Assembly (NCBI GenBank): GCA_943704425.1
Contig: CALSCP010001523.1
Location: 1-55,949, forward strand
Source of the DNA: Ministeria vibrans ATCC 50519
Taxonomy: Eukaryota; Opisthokonta; Filasterea
Direction: 5' to 3'
Length of the DNA stretch: 55,949 nt
The position numbers and the translations under genes are program-made. Shown piece after piece: positions 1 through 11,669 of the stretch (positions are counted from its first letter, which is position 1; every line of letters begins with the position of its first letter). The notes beneath the pieces were generated by a model that saw nothing but the letters and a program-made list of their open reading frames with translations, made no database searches and was not told the origin of the DNA.

Positions 1-1021
1 TGTCGATCTTGACTACGCCAATGAGGTTAGATACTTAATGTATTGTGTTGGTGGCAGGCTTCTCTAACTGTTACTCCGGGGCTGGGTCACAACCCTAATA
101 AATAAACTTTTATTATTTTAACTTTTTATTAATATTTATTTAATTTTAATCAATTTTAATAAATTTTAATAAATTTTCTGTATATTACTCATTATTATCA
201 TATTCACCTTTCTTCTTATCGCTTACTCGGCTCGTATCATCTTCACTTTTTTTAAATTATTATATTTACTTTTTACATTCTCTTTAATTACATCCTTCCT
301 TTCATATCTTACTCTCTTATTTTAAAGACAATCCGTACTTTACTTTATTTACTTTACTTAATTAACTACTCTTAATTCTTTACACTTTGTAATAGACTTT
401 ATTTATAGCTTTTTTATAATTAATATTTCAATATAGTCAACTTCTTGTCAGTCTTTCGATTGTTAGATATTTACATTCTTTATGTACTCACTTTAAATGT
501 TACTTTTTCAATATCTTCCTTTAAACTCTAGTTAATATACTCTAGTCTCCATCTTCCATGTTTATCTATTAGGGCGCTTTTTTTCTTTTTTTTTGTTTCG
601 CTTTATCATATATTTCTTTTTGATATTATCTATCTTTAGACTTTCTTATATTTTCTTTATATATCTTTATATATATATTTATTCATATCTATCCATCTAA
701 TTTAGTTTAATAACTCACTTACGTATACTTTAAATACTACTATCATCTTCACTTTTTTCATATTAATATATATCTTTTCAATATCTTATTCATACACCAA
801 TCTATATATATATTAATACTACCTTTTATTTCCTATTTATCATATATTTATTAATCACTTATTATTAATAAATATATGTTAATAGTACTCTCTTTTGTTT
901 TTAATTAATACTATCAATAATTTTACTTATTTTTTCTTAATTAATCCCGGACATAGCTGGATTCGAACCTGCACCCTACATCTCGACAAGATGTTAATCT
1001 ACCTTTGATCTATATGTCCTT
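1..1021. repeat. Left terminal inverted repeat
   Basis: The first 1,021 bases are the reverse complement of the last 1,021. Position i pairs with position 55950-i, which runs through the tRNA-Asp gene and stops two bases beyond it (1022 differs from its partner). The stretches I compared match, apart from one substitution at position 17 (g on the left; t on the right when read from that end). The outer 100 bases are clearly richer in GC than the AT-rich rest. No telomere-like tandem repeat is visible at the tip. Such ends are typical of linear mitochondrial genomes and of linear plasmids replicated by protein priming. Confidence 0.97.
948..1019 (-). tRNA. trnD: tRNA-Asp(GUC), left TIR copy
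   Basis: Cloverleaf on the minus strand with acceptor GGACATA/TATGTCC, anticodon stem ACATC/GATGT, loop TTGTCGA (anticodon GTC) and T loop TTCGAAT. It is an exact copy of the gene at 54931-55002 because it lies at the inner edge of the TIR. It is the last gene of the leftward transcription unit. Confidence 0.95.
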
Positions 1022-1059
1022 TATTTAACCATTTAATCTTTTATATTCATATTTATATA

Positions 1060-1347
<288 letters not shown>

Positions 1348-1390
1348 CTATTTTACCTTTCCTACTTTTTCTGTCATTATCTGTTAAAGC

Positions 1391-2101
1391 TTATCGCGCT
1401 CACAGCTTTAGACCAAATACTCCTTTCTTGTTCATTATTTTTGTTATTTTTATTATACTTTGCTCTTTTTCTCATTTCTTTGCTTTTCTTTTTAATTTTC
1501 CTATTATCAATCTTTCTTTTACTTTTTTTAGATCTTTACTTAATTTACCTTTTATCTCTAATCTTAATCCTTCTTTTTTTAATGTTTTTTCTCTATCTTT
1601 TATATAGAGCTCTTTTGTTAATTCTGTTCAGTGGTTCTCTCTTTCTTTCTTATTATCCCTTCTTAATTCTTTACTTATCTCTTTGTTTCAATTGTTTTCT
1701 CAATTCTTTAATCAGAGTCTTTTTCTTATTTTATTATCTCAACCCTCTTTTTCTTCTTCTTTAAATGTTTTAATCTCGTTTCATCAGTATATTGTGTCTT
1801 CTATTACTCTGCTCTTTCATGAGTCTATTCCTTCTTTCTTTTTTCCTAATTCTCATTTTCATTTTAATAAACGTCATTCTCTTATGTTTTCTGTTGTCTT
1901 TATTATTCATATTATCTCTTTTTTACTTTCTACTTTTAATCATTTTGATATTTTAATTATATCATTAATTAGTTTTTCTTCTTTTTTTGATCATATTAAT
2001 ACTTTTATTACTCATTTTTCATTTTTTATCCTTTCTATCTTTTCTATTACTATTCCTTTATTTAATCAATTTCTTATTGTTTTACTTAGATTTTCTTTCA
2101 T
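1391..2101 (-). CDS. Hypothetical Lys-rich protein (orf236)
   Basis: A minus-strand frame of 236 codons from ATG at 2101 to TAA at 1391, open only when UGA is Trp (for example the TGA codon 12, in the N-terminal RNWLNKG). It is rich in Lys, Ile, Glu and Trp, has no clear membrane segment and ends MNKKGVFGLKLWAR. I do not recognise it. It lies downstream of trnG and trnW and upstream of atp9, like the other long unassigned ORFs of this genome, so it may be a diverged ribosomal or lineage-specific protein. A short inverted repeat AAAGCT/AGCTTT (1386-1409) overlaps the stop codon. Confidence 0.6.
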
Positions 2102-2325
2102 TCTTTTATCTTTTTCATTTTACTGTCTTTTTTGTTCAAATGAATTTACCTGCTTTTTCTCCTATTCAATTTGCTTTTGTGTTTACTTTTTTTCAGATTT
2201 TACCATTGTGTATGTAATATGACTTCTTTATCATGTCTAAATCTATTGTCTCATTTCTTTCTATCTTGCTAAATGGATCTTTATTTTTACTTGTTCATAT
2301 CTCTTTTCATTTTGATCTTATCATC
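2102..2325. other. Non-coding AT-rich spacer
   Basis: 224 bases of T-rich sequence (plus strand) between orf236 and trnW. All three minus-strand frames are interrupted by TAA or TAG within it, and no RNA gene is apparent. It could be a leader or processing spacer. Confidence 0.5.
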
Positions 2326-2398
2326 CAGGAAAAGTCAGATTCGAACTGACTATCTTCAGGTTTGAAGCCCGATGTTTATCCTCATAAACTTTTTTCCT
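2326..2398 (-). tRNA. trnW: tRNA-Trp(UCA), decodes UGA and UGG
   Basis: Cloverleaf with acceptor AGGAAAA/TTTTCCT, D stem GTTT/A AAC, anticodon stem TCGGG/CCTGA, loop CTTCAAA giving anticodon TCA, and T arm GTCAG-TTCGAAT-CTGAC. The UCA anticodon reads UGA as well as UGG, which matches the many in-frame TGA codons. No tRNA-Trp(CCA) was found. Confidence 0.95.
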
Positions 2399-2416
2399 TA
2401 TCCACTTTTAGACTTT

Positions 2417-2487
2417 TTTTCCTAGTTGGAGTCGAACCAACAAATTTAACTTGGAAGGTTAATGTTATGCCATTTAACTATAGGAAA
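2417..2487 (-). tRNA. trnG: tRNA-Gly(UCC)
   Basis: Acceptor TTTCCTA/TAGGAAA, D stem GTTA/TAAC, anticodon stem TTAAC/GTTAA, loop CTTCCAA (anticodon TCC), T arm GTTGG-TTCGACT-CCAAC. It is the only glycine tRNA, so it must read all four GGN codons. It starts 23 bases beyond the orf2041 stop codon. Confidence 0.95.
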
Positions 2488-2510
2488 TTCAGTATACTAC
2501 ATTTTTACTT

Positions 2511-5500
2511 TTAGTATACCTACTCTTTCTTATTTTTAATATATCAAAATAATCATTTTTTTTTATATTCTATTATTTCTTTATATTCTAAATAATTTAT
2601 TTTATTTTCTTTATTTTCTTTAATATTTAACATTGCTAGCTTTTGCTCTTTAGACACTTTATCCATTCTGTTTTTATTGATTAATAAACCACCATATTTG
2701 TTTAATTTTCATTTTCCTATTGTTTCTATTTTTGTTTTTTTAATCTTTCTTTTCATTTCTTTTAGTTTATCTAATCAATCTTCTACTTCTTTTAGATTTA
2801 GGTCTATTTCGCTATTCTTTTGTGTTTCATATTTAAGTATTTTTATCAGTTTATTTCCTGGGTTCTTTTTTCAGTCTAATGTTTCTAATTCTTCAATTAA
2901 ATATTTTATTTCTTCTTCATTTTTAGGGTTGGTCTTAATTATTTCTTTTAAGACTTCTACTGTTAGATCCCTAATAGTTTCATATATATTAATTAAATTA
3001 TTATTTTTATTTAGACTTCCTTTTTTATCCAGGTCTATAATTGAATATATATATGGTTTTGACTCTTTTTCTATTATATTAGAAAATTCATTTTCACCAT
3101 ATATACCACAGAGTTTCTTACCTTCTGAGATTTCTATGCTTTTATCTTCTCCATTTTTTATTAGATTTTTTCTTCTATCTTTAACTGACCTTAGTGTTTC
3201 TTTTGATCATTTAGAGAATTTTTCTTGTCTTTTAATGGATACTGATCTTCACTTTTCTTTTCTCTGGTTCAATATATTCTTTTTATCCATCTTTCAAATT
3301 AGATATTTAAATATATTTAGGTTTGTTTTTAACTCTACATTTTCTATTTCACCATTTATTTCTTTATCTCATCTTATATATGAATATTTCTTCTTTTTAG
3401 TAGAATATAATTCATATATTTGATTTTCTATAATTCAGAATTCTATATTTTCTTTATTTAAGTTCATAAATAAATATTTATGGTTTCTTTCCGTTTTTCT
3501 TTTAGAAATGTTTTCTTCAAGTCATTTATTATTTATTTCTGGATGATAACTCCTATTCTCCCTTTCCTTTTCTTCATCCATTTCATCAAATGTCTTTCAG
3601 AGTTTTTTTCGATATGTATCCGCATCTATTACTAAGAGACTTTTTTTAATATCTTCTATATATTTTATTATTTTTTTGTCTAACCTATTATTACTTTTTA
3701 GATTATACTTAGTACCAATATAATTTTTACTTAATCTATTTTTAATTTCTTCTAGATCAGTCTTTTCTTTTCCTTCATTTAAAACTTTATCCAATTTATT
3801 ATTAGTTTTTTCTATTCAATCTAGGTTCATTATTACTTCAAGAGTGTCTTCTTTAATTAATTTCATATCTAAATTGAATAGTTTTTCTAATTTATCTTCT
3901 GTTTTTTCTAATAGTAATAATTCTGATATTATTTTTATTAATTCAACAAATTCTTTTTCTAAATTTTCTTTTTTACTTTTTTTATATTCTACTTCTAATT
4001 TTTTTAGATTTACTATTATTTCATTTATTGTTTTTATTATTACTTCTGTCTCTTTTCCTATTTTTCTGTTTGAGTTGTATGCTCTTATATCTTCCGCCAT
4101 TTCCATATCTTTAATAAACATTTTAAGTAGTGGGTTTTCTTCTGTACCTAAATTGTTTCTCTTTATATATATTCAAGTTATTGGTGTCAGAATTAAGCTT
4201 CATTCAAATCCTATATATGGGAATCTATCTAATTTTGATATTAATTTAAATATGTTTACTTTTATATTAGCTAGGCTTCTTAATTTATCACTTATTTCCT
4301 TTTGTTCTACTGTTCTATTCATTCCAGTTATTTTTTTTTCTATTTTTTCTTCAACTGAGATTTTTTTAATTCATTCATCTCCATCTTTTTTTTTATCTTT
4401 TTTATTTGTTTCTTTATTTATTCATTTTCCTTTTTCTCTTAGTTCCTCTGCTCTATCTATTTTTTCCATTTTTATTCTTTCTTGATCTTCTTCGTACTGT
4501 CTTCAATGTTCTTTTTCTAACATTATTCTATGTACTTTCTCCGATTGTGTTTCTGCTACTCCTCTTTCTATGTCTCTTTTTTTTGTCTCGATTTCTTCCG
4601 CAAGTCATATTTGATCTTCCAATAGTCCACTTCTCGCATCTTTTACTAGTTTCTTTATTTCGTTTTCTGATGGCTTTTTTATATATTCTTTTATTTCCGA
4701 TAGACCATCAACATATGACAAGTAGGGGCTTTTTGAGAGTGCTTCTCTTTCTGCTTTCTTTGCTCCCTCAGACATTTTATTACCTAATTCTTTAGTTATT
4801 TTAAATACTTGAGATTCATATTCCTCTAGAATATCTCAATTTTGATTTATTGAGATTCTTTTTGAGAGTTTTGAAAATCAACTATTTAATTTAACTATTT
4901 TTTTATAGGTGCTTTTATCGAACTCTGTACTTAATTTATCTATTTTTTTAAGTTCATGTCTTAGGAATTCATTTCATTTTGTTTTAATTGGAGTATTTAG
5001 ATTTCCATATTCTAATCCTTGAGCATCTTCGTTTCTTTTATTTTTTTTATCCATCTCTATTTCTTTTGGGAATATGTGATCTCCTTTTATTTTTTCAAGA
5101 GATGTTATTTTATTATTAATTTCAAACCATTTCTTATTTATTGGTGTGAAGCTTTTTTCATCATTTAGATTTTTAAAATCTTCTAAGAAATTATCTTCTT
5201 TTTCCCTCAATTCTTCATCTTTATCTCTATTATATGGTCAAGTTCAGTATTCTTTTTCTTTATTTATTATATTTATAGTTTCTAAATAACCGAATTTTAG
5301 ATCATTGTATATTACTCATTTTTTAAGAATATTATTTTGATTATTCTTTAGAGTTTCTTTAATTAATTCTTCATTAATTATATTATTATTTTTTTCACTT
5401 CTAGCTTTTACTTCATTGTTAAAGTCTTTTCTGTTCAGGAAGAAGAAATTATCTCATTCTTTCTTCCATCCTGTTAATCATTTAAATCTTTCTTTTGTTA

Positions 5501-8500
5501 TGAATTTAGCTTTTAGGGCGTCCATATCAAGTGTTACTATATTTAATTTTCAATGTTTAACTATTCATTTTGTTAATCAATTTAATATTGTTAGTGTAAC
5601 TCAACTCATATTTCTTAGTTTAGGTACTTCATAGTCATCTTCTTTTTTTTTTAATAATTTACTTTTATTAGGATTAAATATTAAATTTATTCTATTTAAT
5701 ATTTCTTCCTTTTTCAGTCTATTAGGATGATTTCAAAGTATCTTTCTAATTAAATTTAGTCAGTATTCGTATATATTTATTGAATTTTTAGTTGAGTCAT
5801 CATTATTTCAATATATTATATTTCTTTTTATAAAGATTTCTCCTCACTTTATTACTACTTTTTCATCTCAATATGATTTTTCATGGTTTCAGAATACTTT
5901 TCTGAAATTATATTTTGATGAGACTAAGCTATAATCTAGTTTTGATTCCCCTATTTCTTTTGTTTTTAGGTATGCGAAATTTACTATTTCTGGGGATTCT
6001 GAATATTCATTAGTTATGTCTCAGGGGAATATTGTTAATTTATTTCCTTTTCGGTTTTTTTGCATTTGCTCTTGTATTTTATTATAAATAATTTCATTAC
6101 ATTCATATTTATAATTATATCTAATTCAGTCTGTTGTAAAATATTTCATTATTCTCATTAAGTCTATGTATCTTCTTTTGTTTTCTTCCTTTATCATATG
6201 GATTTTTAATTTATTAAAATAATTATTTAATCTATTTTTACTTCAATTTCCTCATTTTGATTCTATCTTTTCATTTAGATTATAATTTACTTTTTCTGTT
6301 GTTACCATTAGATTTACTATTTTATTTTCTGAATTTTGATACATTAATAGATTTCATGTTGTTGGTTTTATTTCCTCTATATATGTGTATTCCTCTTTAT
6401 TTACTTTCCATTTATTTATTGTACCTTTATTAATTGATTTAAATAATATTTTACTTAATTTATCATTTATTCTAAAATAATTATTATAATTTGCTTCTAT
6501 TTCTCATTCGTAAATATCTTGTTTATTTAATAATCTTTCACTTTTAGGGGTTTGTTCCAAGTTTTCTATTTTTACCTTTTCTACCTCTTTTAGAATCTCT
6601 TTAAATTTTTTATTATTAATATATTCATTAATTTGCTTATCTATTGTCTTTACTCTACCTTCTTGCTCTATTATTCTATCTTCTTTATTTACTGCTTTTA
6701 GTCCTTTTATTTTTTTCTCTTTTATTAGTGCCTCTATCTCTTTTTCTGCTTTTTCTTTTAGTTTCTTATTTCTTTTTCGAACCTTATTTGGGATCTTTTC
6801 TTGTGGCGCTACCTTATTTCAATTTGTCAGTTCTAATCTTTCACTAAAGCTTATTAGAGGTCATATTATTATTGAGAATTTTACACTATCTTTTCTTTCT
6901 ATTATTTTTGTTTCTTCTATTAACATTTTTTGGATTTTTTTTCATTCTTCTTTTTCTTTATATGTTTTTTTAAATTTCATATTTTTTTCTATTACTCAAT
7001 CTTCTATCTCTTGTCTTAGTGGTAAACCTATTGGTGGACGATTCTTATAATATATTTGTAAGTCTTCTTCATCTAGATCATATTCTATGTTTCCTTCTCA
7101 TTCTTCTTTATCTATTATTTTTTCGATATCTAGTTTATTGTCTATCTCTAGATTTAGTTCTTCTAATATTAATGAAATTATTGAATTTTTATTAGAATTT
7201 ACAATCATATTATTTGGATATAAATCTGTTAAATTAATCATTTGTTCTAGGTTTAATTCTAGATGTTTTTTTTCTTCATTTCACACTTTTATTTTTTCAT
7301 ATTCTATCATTTCGCTTTCTATTCTTTCGCCTTCTATTTTGTTTTCTATATTGTCTTTTCAACCTTTATTTAAATCCATCTTTATTCTAGGCTTTATATA
7401 GTTTTTTGAAATACCTTCTAGGATGTTTAATATCATCTCAATTGTAGTGTAAATATCTAATGTTTCTAATATTAGATTTAACTCTTCTTTTGTTGATACC
7501 AATTCTATTTCTTTTTCTAATATTTCTTTTTCTTTTATATTATTTATTTTTATTCCTAGTTTTTCTTCGTATTTTGTTTTTAGTTTTCATATTAGACATG
7601 ATAAATTAATATAATTATATTCTGTTATATTATTTTTTCATTTATTATTTCCCAGTTCTTTAATATCTTGTTCCCTTTTTATAATTCAATTTTTATAATT
7701 ACTTGAACTTGATTCTCTTCCATACTTTTCAATTATTCATAATAGTTCTTTTCAATCTATTTTTAATAATTCTGATATTAATTCTACACTTGCTATCTTA
7801 CCTATCTTTGTTCTAGTTCTTATGTCATTTTCGTGTAAATTATTAGTTTGAGCTGAATTTGAAAAATACTTTGTAATTATACTAAATGTATTAAAATCGA
7901 ATATGTTTAGTTTTTTAATTGATTTAATTAATATTGTTATTAATGGGTTTTCTGCAACTATATTTTTTGATTTTTCTATTACATAGTAACCTATTTCAAC
8001 TTTTTCACTATTTTCTTCTTTAAATGTTGTCTCTACTTTTTTTATCATTTCTTCAATCAATTGGATTTCGCTTTCTGTTTTTTCAATCTTTTCTTTAATC
8101 ACTTCCATTTCGTTTTCTGTTTTTTCTATTTCTGTTTTTTCTTTTTTTATTTTTTCTATTTCATTATTCTTTCTTGTTTTAATTATTTTATACATTTCTT
8201 TTAATGATTCAATTGTTAATTCTTTTCTTCCTCTTTCATTAGTTTCAATTCACATTTTTTTGTATTCAAGCTTTTGCTCTTCTGTAATTAGGTTACCAGC
8301 TTTGTCACGTTGATCTAATAAACATGTTATTAATTTTTCTGGATTTTTATTTACTCTTGAATCATCTATATTTATTATAGATGACTCTTCGTAACACTTA
8401 AATGATTTTACAAGGAATTCTTTTAGTTCTTCCTTGCTTCTGTCATTAAACACATTCAAGGAGTATTGTCTTATTATTTCGTTATTACTTTTTGTATTCA

Positions 8501-8636
8501 CAAATACTCCTTGTTTGTTATAACTTATATATATTAAAATTATGAGATTTCACACTTGCCTTTTTTCTTTTCCTTCTATGTTTTTCTTCGAGTTTATATA
8601 ATTAAATAATTCAAACATCATTCTGTTGTTTTCCAT
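2511..8636 (-). CDS. Giant hypothetical protein (orf2041)
   Basis: One frame runs from ATG at 8636 to TAA at 2511, about 2,041 residues, the longest gene here and 11 percent of the chromosome. I read this frame line by line and found no TAA or TAG; it contains many TGA codons, so it is continuous only under the UGA=Trp code. The product is rich in Lys, Glu, Asn and Ile, with long charged stretches that look coiled-coil-forming and no evident membrane segment. I recognise no domain. It starts 8 bases after the rps13 stop codon, suggesting co-transcription. Preservation of a 6.1-kb frame in a compact organelle genome argues strongly that it is expressed. It could be a highly extended ribosomal protein or a lineage-specific protein. 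Confidence 0.8.
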
Positions 8637-8644
8637 CTTTTTTT

Positions 8645-9076
8645 TTATTCTAAAAGAAATCTTGTTTTACCAAGCTTTCTTTGTGTTTTTCCGTTAGTTC
8701 TTAATCTTTGACCACGTGTTGTGTAGCCTAACTTATGTCTTAATGATCTGTAATCACCTAGATTTAACATTTCTCTTACATCTTTTTTATATTTGTTAAA
8801 ACTTTTTTTAGATATATCTGAATTATATCTTTTTCATTTTTCTATCATCTTTTCATTTTCTTTGAATAATTTACCTTTCTTAAAATCTTGCTTATATTCA
8901 TTTCCATTTATACTTTTACTTACTCCTTGTCATTCTAAGAATTTATTAATTTGAGTTAATCCTACTCATTTTTTTATTAAAATTCGGCTATTTTCTAAGG
9001 TTCCTTTCTTTCAGTCTTTTAATAAGTTTATATTATTATTGTTAGCATTTGATTTATTTATTATTATTTTGTACAT
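8645..9076 (-). CDS. rps13: Small ribosomal subunit protein uS13
   Basis: 143 residues, ATG at 9076, TAA at 8645. The diagnostic C-terminal region is present: LGDYRSLRHKLGYTTRGQ followed by RLRTNGKT, matching the family signature (cysteine/aspartate-Y-R-G-L-R-H...PVRGQRTRTNART) that contacts 16S rRNA and the P-site tRNA. The N-terminal part (GVWKKILIRSNELT region reversed in order after a Lys/Asn-rich start) is diverged. Two TGA codons are read as Trp. It lies between trnY and orf2041. Confidence 0.85.
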
Positions 9077-9122
9077 TTTTTTTATAATTTACATTTTTTA
9101 CATTTTTAAATTTAAAATGTAA

Positions 9123-9203
9123 TGAGAACGAATTGATTCGAACAATTGTACCCTAAGGACCAGATTTACAATCTAGCGCATTTGACCGCTCTGCTACATT
9201 CTC
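9123..9203 (-). tRNA. trnY: tRNA-Tyr(GUA)
   Basis: Acceptor GAGAATG/CGTTCTC, anticodon loop TTGTAAA (anticodon GTA), T loop TTCGAAT. At 81 bases it retains the long variable arm of bacterial-type tRNA-Tyr. It is the first gene downstream of the promoter-like element at 9351-9368. Confidence 0.93.
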
Positions 9204-9725
9204 TTATATAATTATATAAGGAGTTAGATTATTCTTTATTATTATATAAGGAGTTATAATTCTTTTTTTTTTTATTCTAATTTACTTTTTAACGTCCAAA
9301 AACTTTTTACAAGATTAACCTAAATACCTGCAATTATGCTGTTTCCTTCAGTAACTATGCAAAGTTACTATCAGATTTACTGCATTTTTTTTATGTAACT
9401 ATACTGTTTTTTTTGTGTGTTTACACTGTCTTTTTCCTTTTTTCTGTATGTTTTACCTTAACGTTTTTCAACTTTTCTTAATTTCGACTTTTCCTCAAAT
9501 CTTCTTTTTTATAAGGGAACATATCACAAATCACTCAGCTTTTTCACTTTTATTTCTTCACCTTTTTTCTTCTTTTACCTAGTTCATTCTTCTTTTTATT
9601 CTTCTCTTTTTTCCTCTTTTTTCTTCTCTTTTTTCTTCTCTTTATTCTTCTCTTCATTCTTCTTTTCATCCTTTATTTTTCTTTTCATCCTTTATTTTTC
9701 TTTTCATTCTTTTTTTTTTGTTCTT
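9204..9725. other. Intergenic region with promoter-like element and pyrimidine tract
   Basis: 522 bases without a gene. The part nearest trnY holds the bipartite conserved element (box A 9351-9368, box B about 9291-9317). The part nearest rpl2 (9540-9720) is a low-complexity run of TTC and TTTTCATCC-like units on the plus strand. No ORF of note on either strand. Confidence 0.7.
9291..9372 (-). promoter_or_regulatory. Putative promoter P1 (upstream of trnY-rps13-orf2041)
   Basis: On the coding strand: GATAGTAACTTTGCATAGTTAC (box A core 9368-9351), then 36 bases, then box B TCTTG-TAAAAAGTTTTTGG-ACGTTA (around 9314-9291). Box A is an imperfect palindrome (GTAACT/AGTTAC). The same pair of boxes with nearly the same spacing occurs at three other sites, always upstream of a gene block in the direction of transcription. 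Confidence 0.6.
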
Positions 9726-10388
9726 TTATCTTTTAGCTAGTTTACCTCATCTTGTTTTATGTACTTTGTTTGGTGATGATCCACCGTTTGGATGATCTAC
9801 TGGGTTTTTAGTCATTCCTGTTACTCTAGGTTTTAGTCCAAAATGAATGCTATCTCCTGCTTTTGTTTTTTTACATCTTTTAAGATCTCCACTTAAAAAT
9901 GGCTTTTGAACTGATCCTGTTTGACAGAATGAGTCTTTTGATATTATAATTAGTTTTTCACTTGGCAGTTTAATTAGGGCTTTCTTTTCTTTTGTAAAGC
10001 CTATTAATAGACAACTATTTCCTCCCGATTTTCCATATTTTCCATTTAGATTGAATAGTTCTGTTCCTGGTAAGAGGTTCTTTAAATTTGAAAAATACAT
10101 TGGTCAGATTCCTTCTTCTTTCTTTAATAATCCAATTACTATTTTGTCATTTATTTTCATTTTATTATTTGGAATTAGTCTTAGACTTCCAAATCCATTC
10201 AAATATTTACAATTTGCTAATGCTGAATTTCTGTATCCTGTGTATTCTCATTTTTCTACTATTAATTTTTTACTTGAATATCCTAAACAACTTTCTTTTA
10301 ATCCGTATTCTTTGTATATTCGCTTTTCTCTCTTTCCTTTTGAATATACTGTTATATTACCATGTCTATTTCTTCCTGCTTTTCACAT
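9726..10388 (-). CDS. rpl2: Large ribosomal subunit protein uL2
   Basis: 220 residues, ATG at 10388, TAA at 9726. The N-terminal KAGRNRHGNITVYSKGKR corresponds to the conserved GRN..G.IT.RHRGGGHKR of uL2, and the C-terminal part has GMTKNPVDHPNGG, the loop near the peptidyl-transferase centre (GVAMNPVDHPHGG in bacteria; the second His is Asn here). Between them, ALIKLPSEKLIIISKDSFCQTGSV is the usual core. It is somewhat shorter than bacterial uL2 (about 270 residues). It is the last of three large-subunit genes in the order rpl14-rpl16-rpl2. Confidence 0.96.
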
Positions 10389-10451
10389 TCTTTTTATTTA
10401 TTATTTTTAGTATCTATCTTTCCCACCCTTATCACGAGGTCATAGATTCAC

Positions 10452-10883
10452 TTAGATGCTCTTTTCTTTTTCTATCTTTATTTTAAATGGTAATCAATAT
10501 GATATCTCTTTAATTAAACTTTTAATTAATAATTCTTGTTCTTTTGTTTTATATAATATTATATAGAGTAAGTTTCCTTTCTTAATGTATCAAATGTATT
10601 TTTCTATATCTCCTTTTCCTCTTCCTAGTTTTGATTCATTTGGCTTTTTACTTAATCCTACTGTTGCTTTTATTTTACAATTTACTTTGCAGTCTAATTT
10701 GCTTATCTCTTTTAATCTTTTTTTTAATGTTTTTGAAATTTGTATTAATGTTTTCTCTTCTATTATGTTGTTCTCTTTACTTACCATTTTTAATACTTCT
10801 TTCTTTCTTTTCATACTCTTCAATCCTTCTGGACTTCTTTCTTCTGTTAATATTATTCTTTTATTATCTCTTCTGTTATTCAT
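10452..10883 (-). CDS. rpl16: Large ribosomal subunit protein uL16
   Basis: 143 residues, ATG at 10883, TAA at 10452. Recognised by the conserved KKPNESKLGRGKGDIEKY segment, equivalent to the family's KPaetRMGkGKG.. .yW, followed by the expected beta region and a C-terminal helix ending WLPFKIKIEKEKSI (family KLP.K). uL16 binds 23S rRNA near the A site. It begins 4 bases after the rpl14 stop codon, so the two are clearly co-transcribed. The N-terminal third is Lys/Glu-rich and diverged. Confidence 0.87.
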
Positions 10884-10887
10884 TTCT

Positions 10888-11262
10888 TTATATTAATTCT
10901 GGATCATTTAATATTAATTTTATATTCTTACTTTTCTCTAAGTATTCTCCTATTGGACTTAGGATTCTATTTCCAATTGGTGTTCAGTTTCCTTTATTGT
11001 TCTTTTTTACTATTATTATACCTCTCTTGTCATATCAAAATGAACTTCCATCTTTATCTTTATGTTTCTTTGTATCTAATACTATTAGTCCATGTAGTAA
11101 ATTTCCCTTTAAATATGTTTTTGACACTTTTGGCGATACTTCCTTTATCACAACTTTGCAAATTGTTCCAAATGAGGGAATTTTCTTTTTTCCTATAGTT
11201 TCTATTGATTCTACTTCTATTATTCCTGAACTATCTAGTACCTCGAATTTACGTTTTAACAT
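10888..11262 (-). CDS. rpl14: Large ribosomal subunit protein uL14
   Basis: 124 residues, the usual length of uL14 (about 122). Visible family features are the N-terminal VLDSSGIIEVESIETIG (family v.DNSGak...ci.v), the central CKVVIKEVSPK (VVK..) and GLIVLDTKKHKDKDGSSF, and the C-terminal NRILSPIGEYLEKS (GtRi.GPv..elr). One TGA Trp codon follows GSSF. First gene of the rpl14-rpl16-rpl2 cluster, directly after three tRNA genes. Confidence 0.88.
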
Positions 11263-11335
11263 TTATTTAAATTTTAATTTAAATTTTAATTTAATTTATT
11301 CATTTTTATAACTCTTTACTCTTTACTCTTTATTT

Positions 11336-11406
11336 ATGGATGTGCTGGGATCGAACCAACTATCATACTATCAAAAAGTAATGCTTTACCATTTAGCTTA
11401 CATCCA
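11336..11406 (-). tRNA. trnQ: tRNA-Gln(UUG)
   Basis: Acceptor TGGATGT/ACATCCA, loop TTTTGAT (anticodon TTG), T arm with loop TTCGATC. The anticodon stem TTACT/AGTAT has one T-T mismatch at its outer pair. Confidence 0.88.
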
Positions 11407-11419
11407 TTTTTCCATTTTT

Positions 11420-11493
11420 AGGCGATTAATGAGGATCGAACTCAATTCTTTTAACGCCACAAGTTAACGCTTATCCATTCAGCTTCAATCGCC
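11420..11493 (-). tRNA. trnH: tRNA-His(GUG)
   Basis: Acceptor GGCGATT/AATCGCC, anticodon stem TTAAC/GTTAA, loop TTGTGGC (anticodon GTG), T loop TTCGATC. No genomically encoded G-1 is evident; the preceding base is A. Confidence 0.93.
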
Positions 11494-11497
11494 TTCT

Positions 11498-11568
11498 TAT
11501 CTCTAGAAAGATTTGAACTTTCTCTACTTACACGAAAAGCAAGTGTACTACCTATATACTATAGAGAC
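11498..11568 (-). tRNA. trnE: tRNA-Glu(UUC)
   Basis: Acceptor GTCTCTA/TAGAGAT, D stem GTAT/GTAC, anticodon stem CTTGC/GTAAG, loop TTTTCGT (anticodon TTC), T loop TTCAAAT. Confidence 0.9.
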
Positions 11569-11594
11569 TTGGGAATAGGAACTCCTTCAACAAA

Positions 11595-11649
11595 TACTAA
11601 TACTAATACTAATACTAATACTAATACTAATACTAATACTAATACTAAT
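11595..11649. repeat. Hexanucleotide tandem repeat (ACTAAT)n
   Basis: About nine perfect copies of ACTAAT between trnE and the 3' end of orf915. A simple slippage repeat, non-coding. Confidence 0.9.
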
Positions 11650-11669
11650 CTTTATTTTAGTATCAACAA

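Noticed and set aside
1-100. Telomeric tandem repeats at the tips
   Set aside because: The outer 100 bases are unique GC-richer sequence with no repeated unit.
1386-1409. Terminator hairpin AAAGCT/AGCTTT near atp9
   Set aside because: Six A/T-rich pairs around a 12-base loop; not stronger than chance in such sequence and it overlaps the orf236 stop codon.
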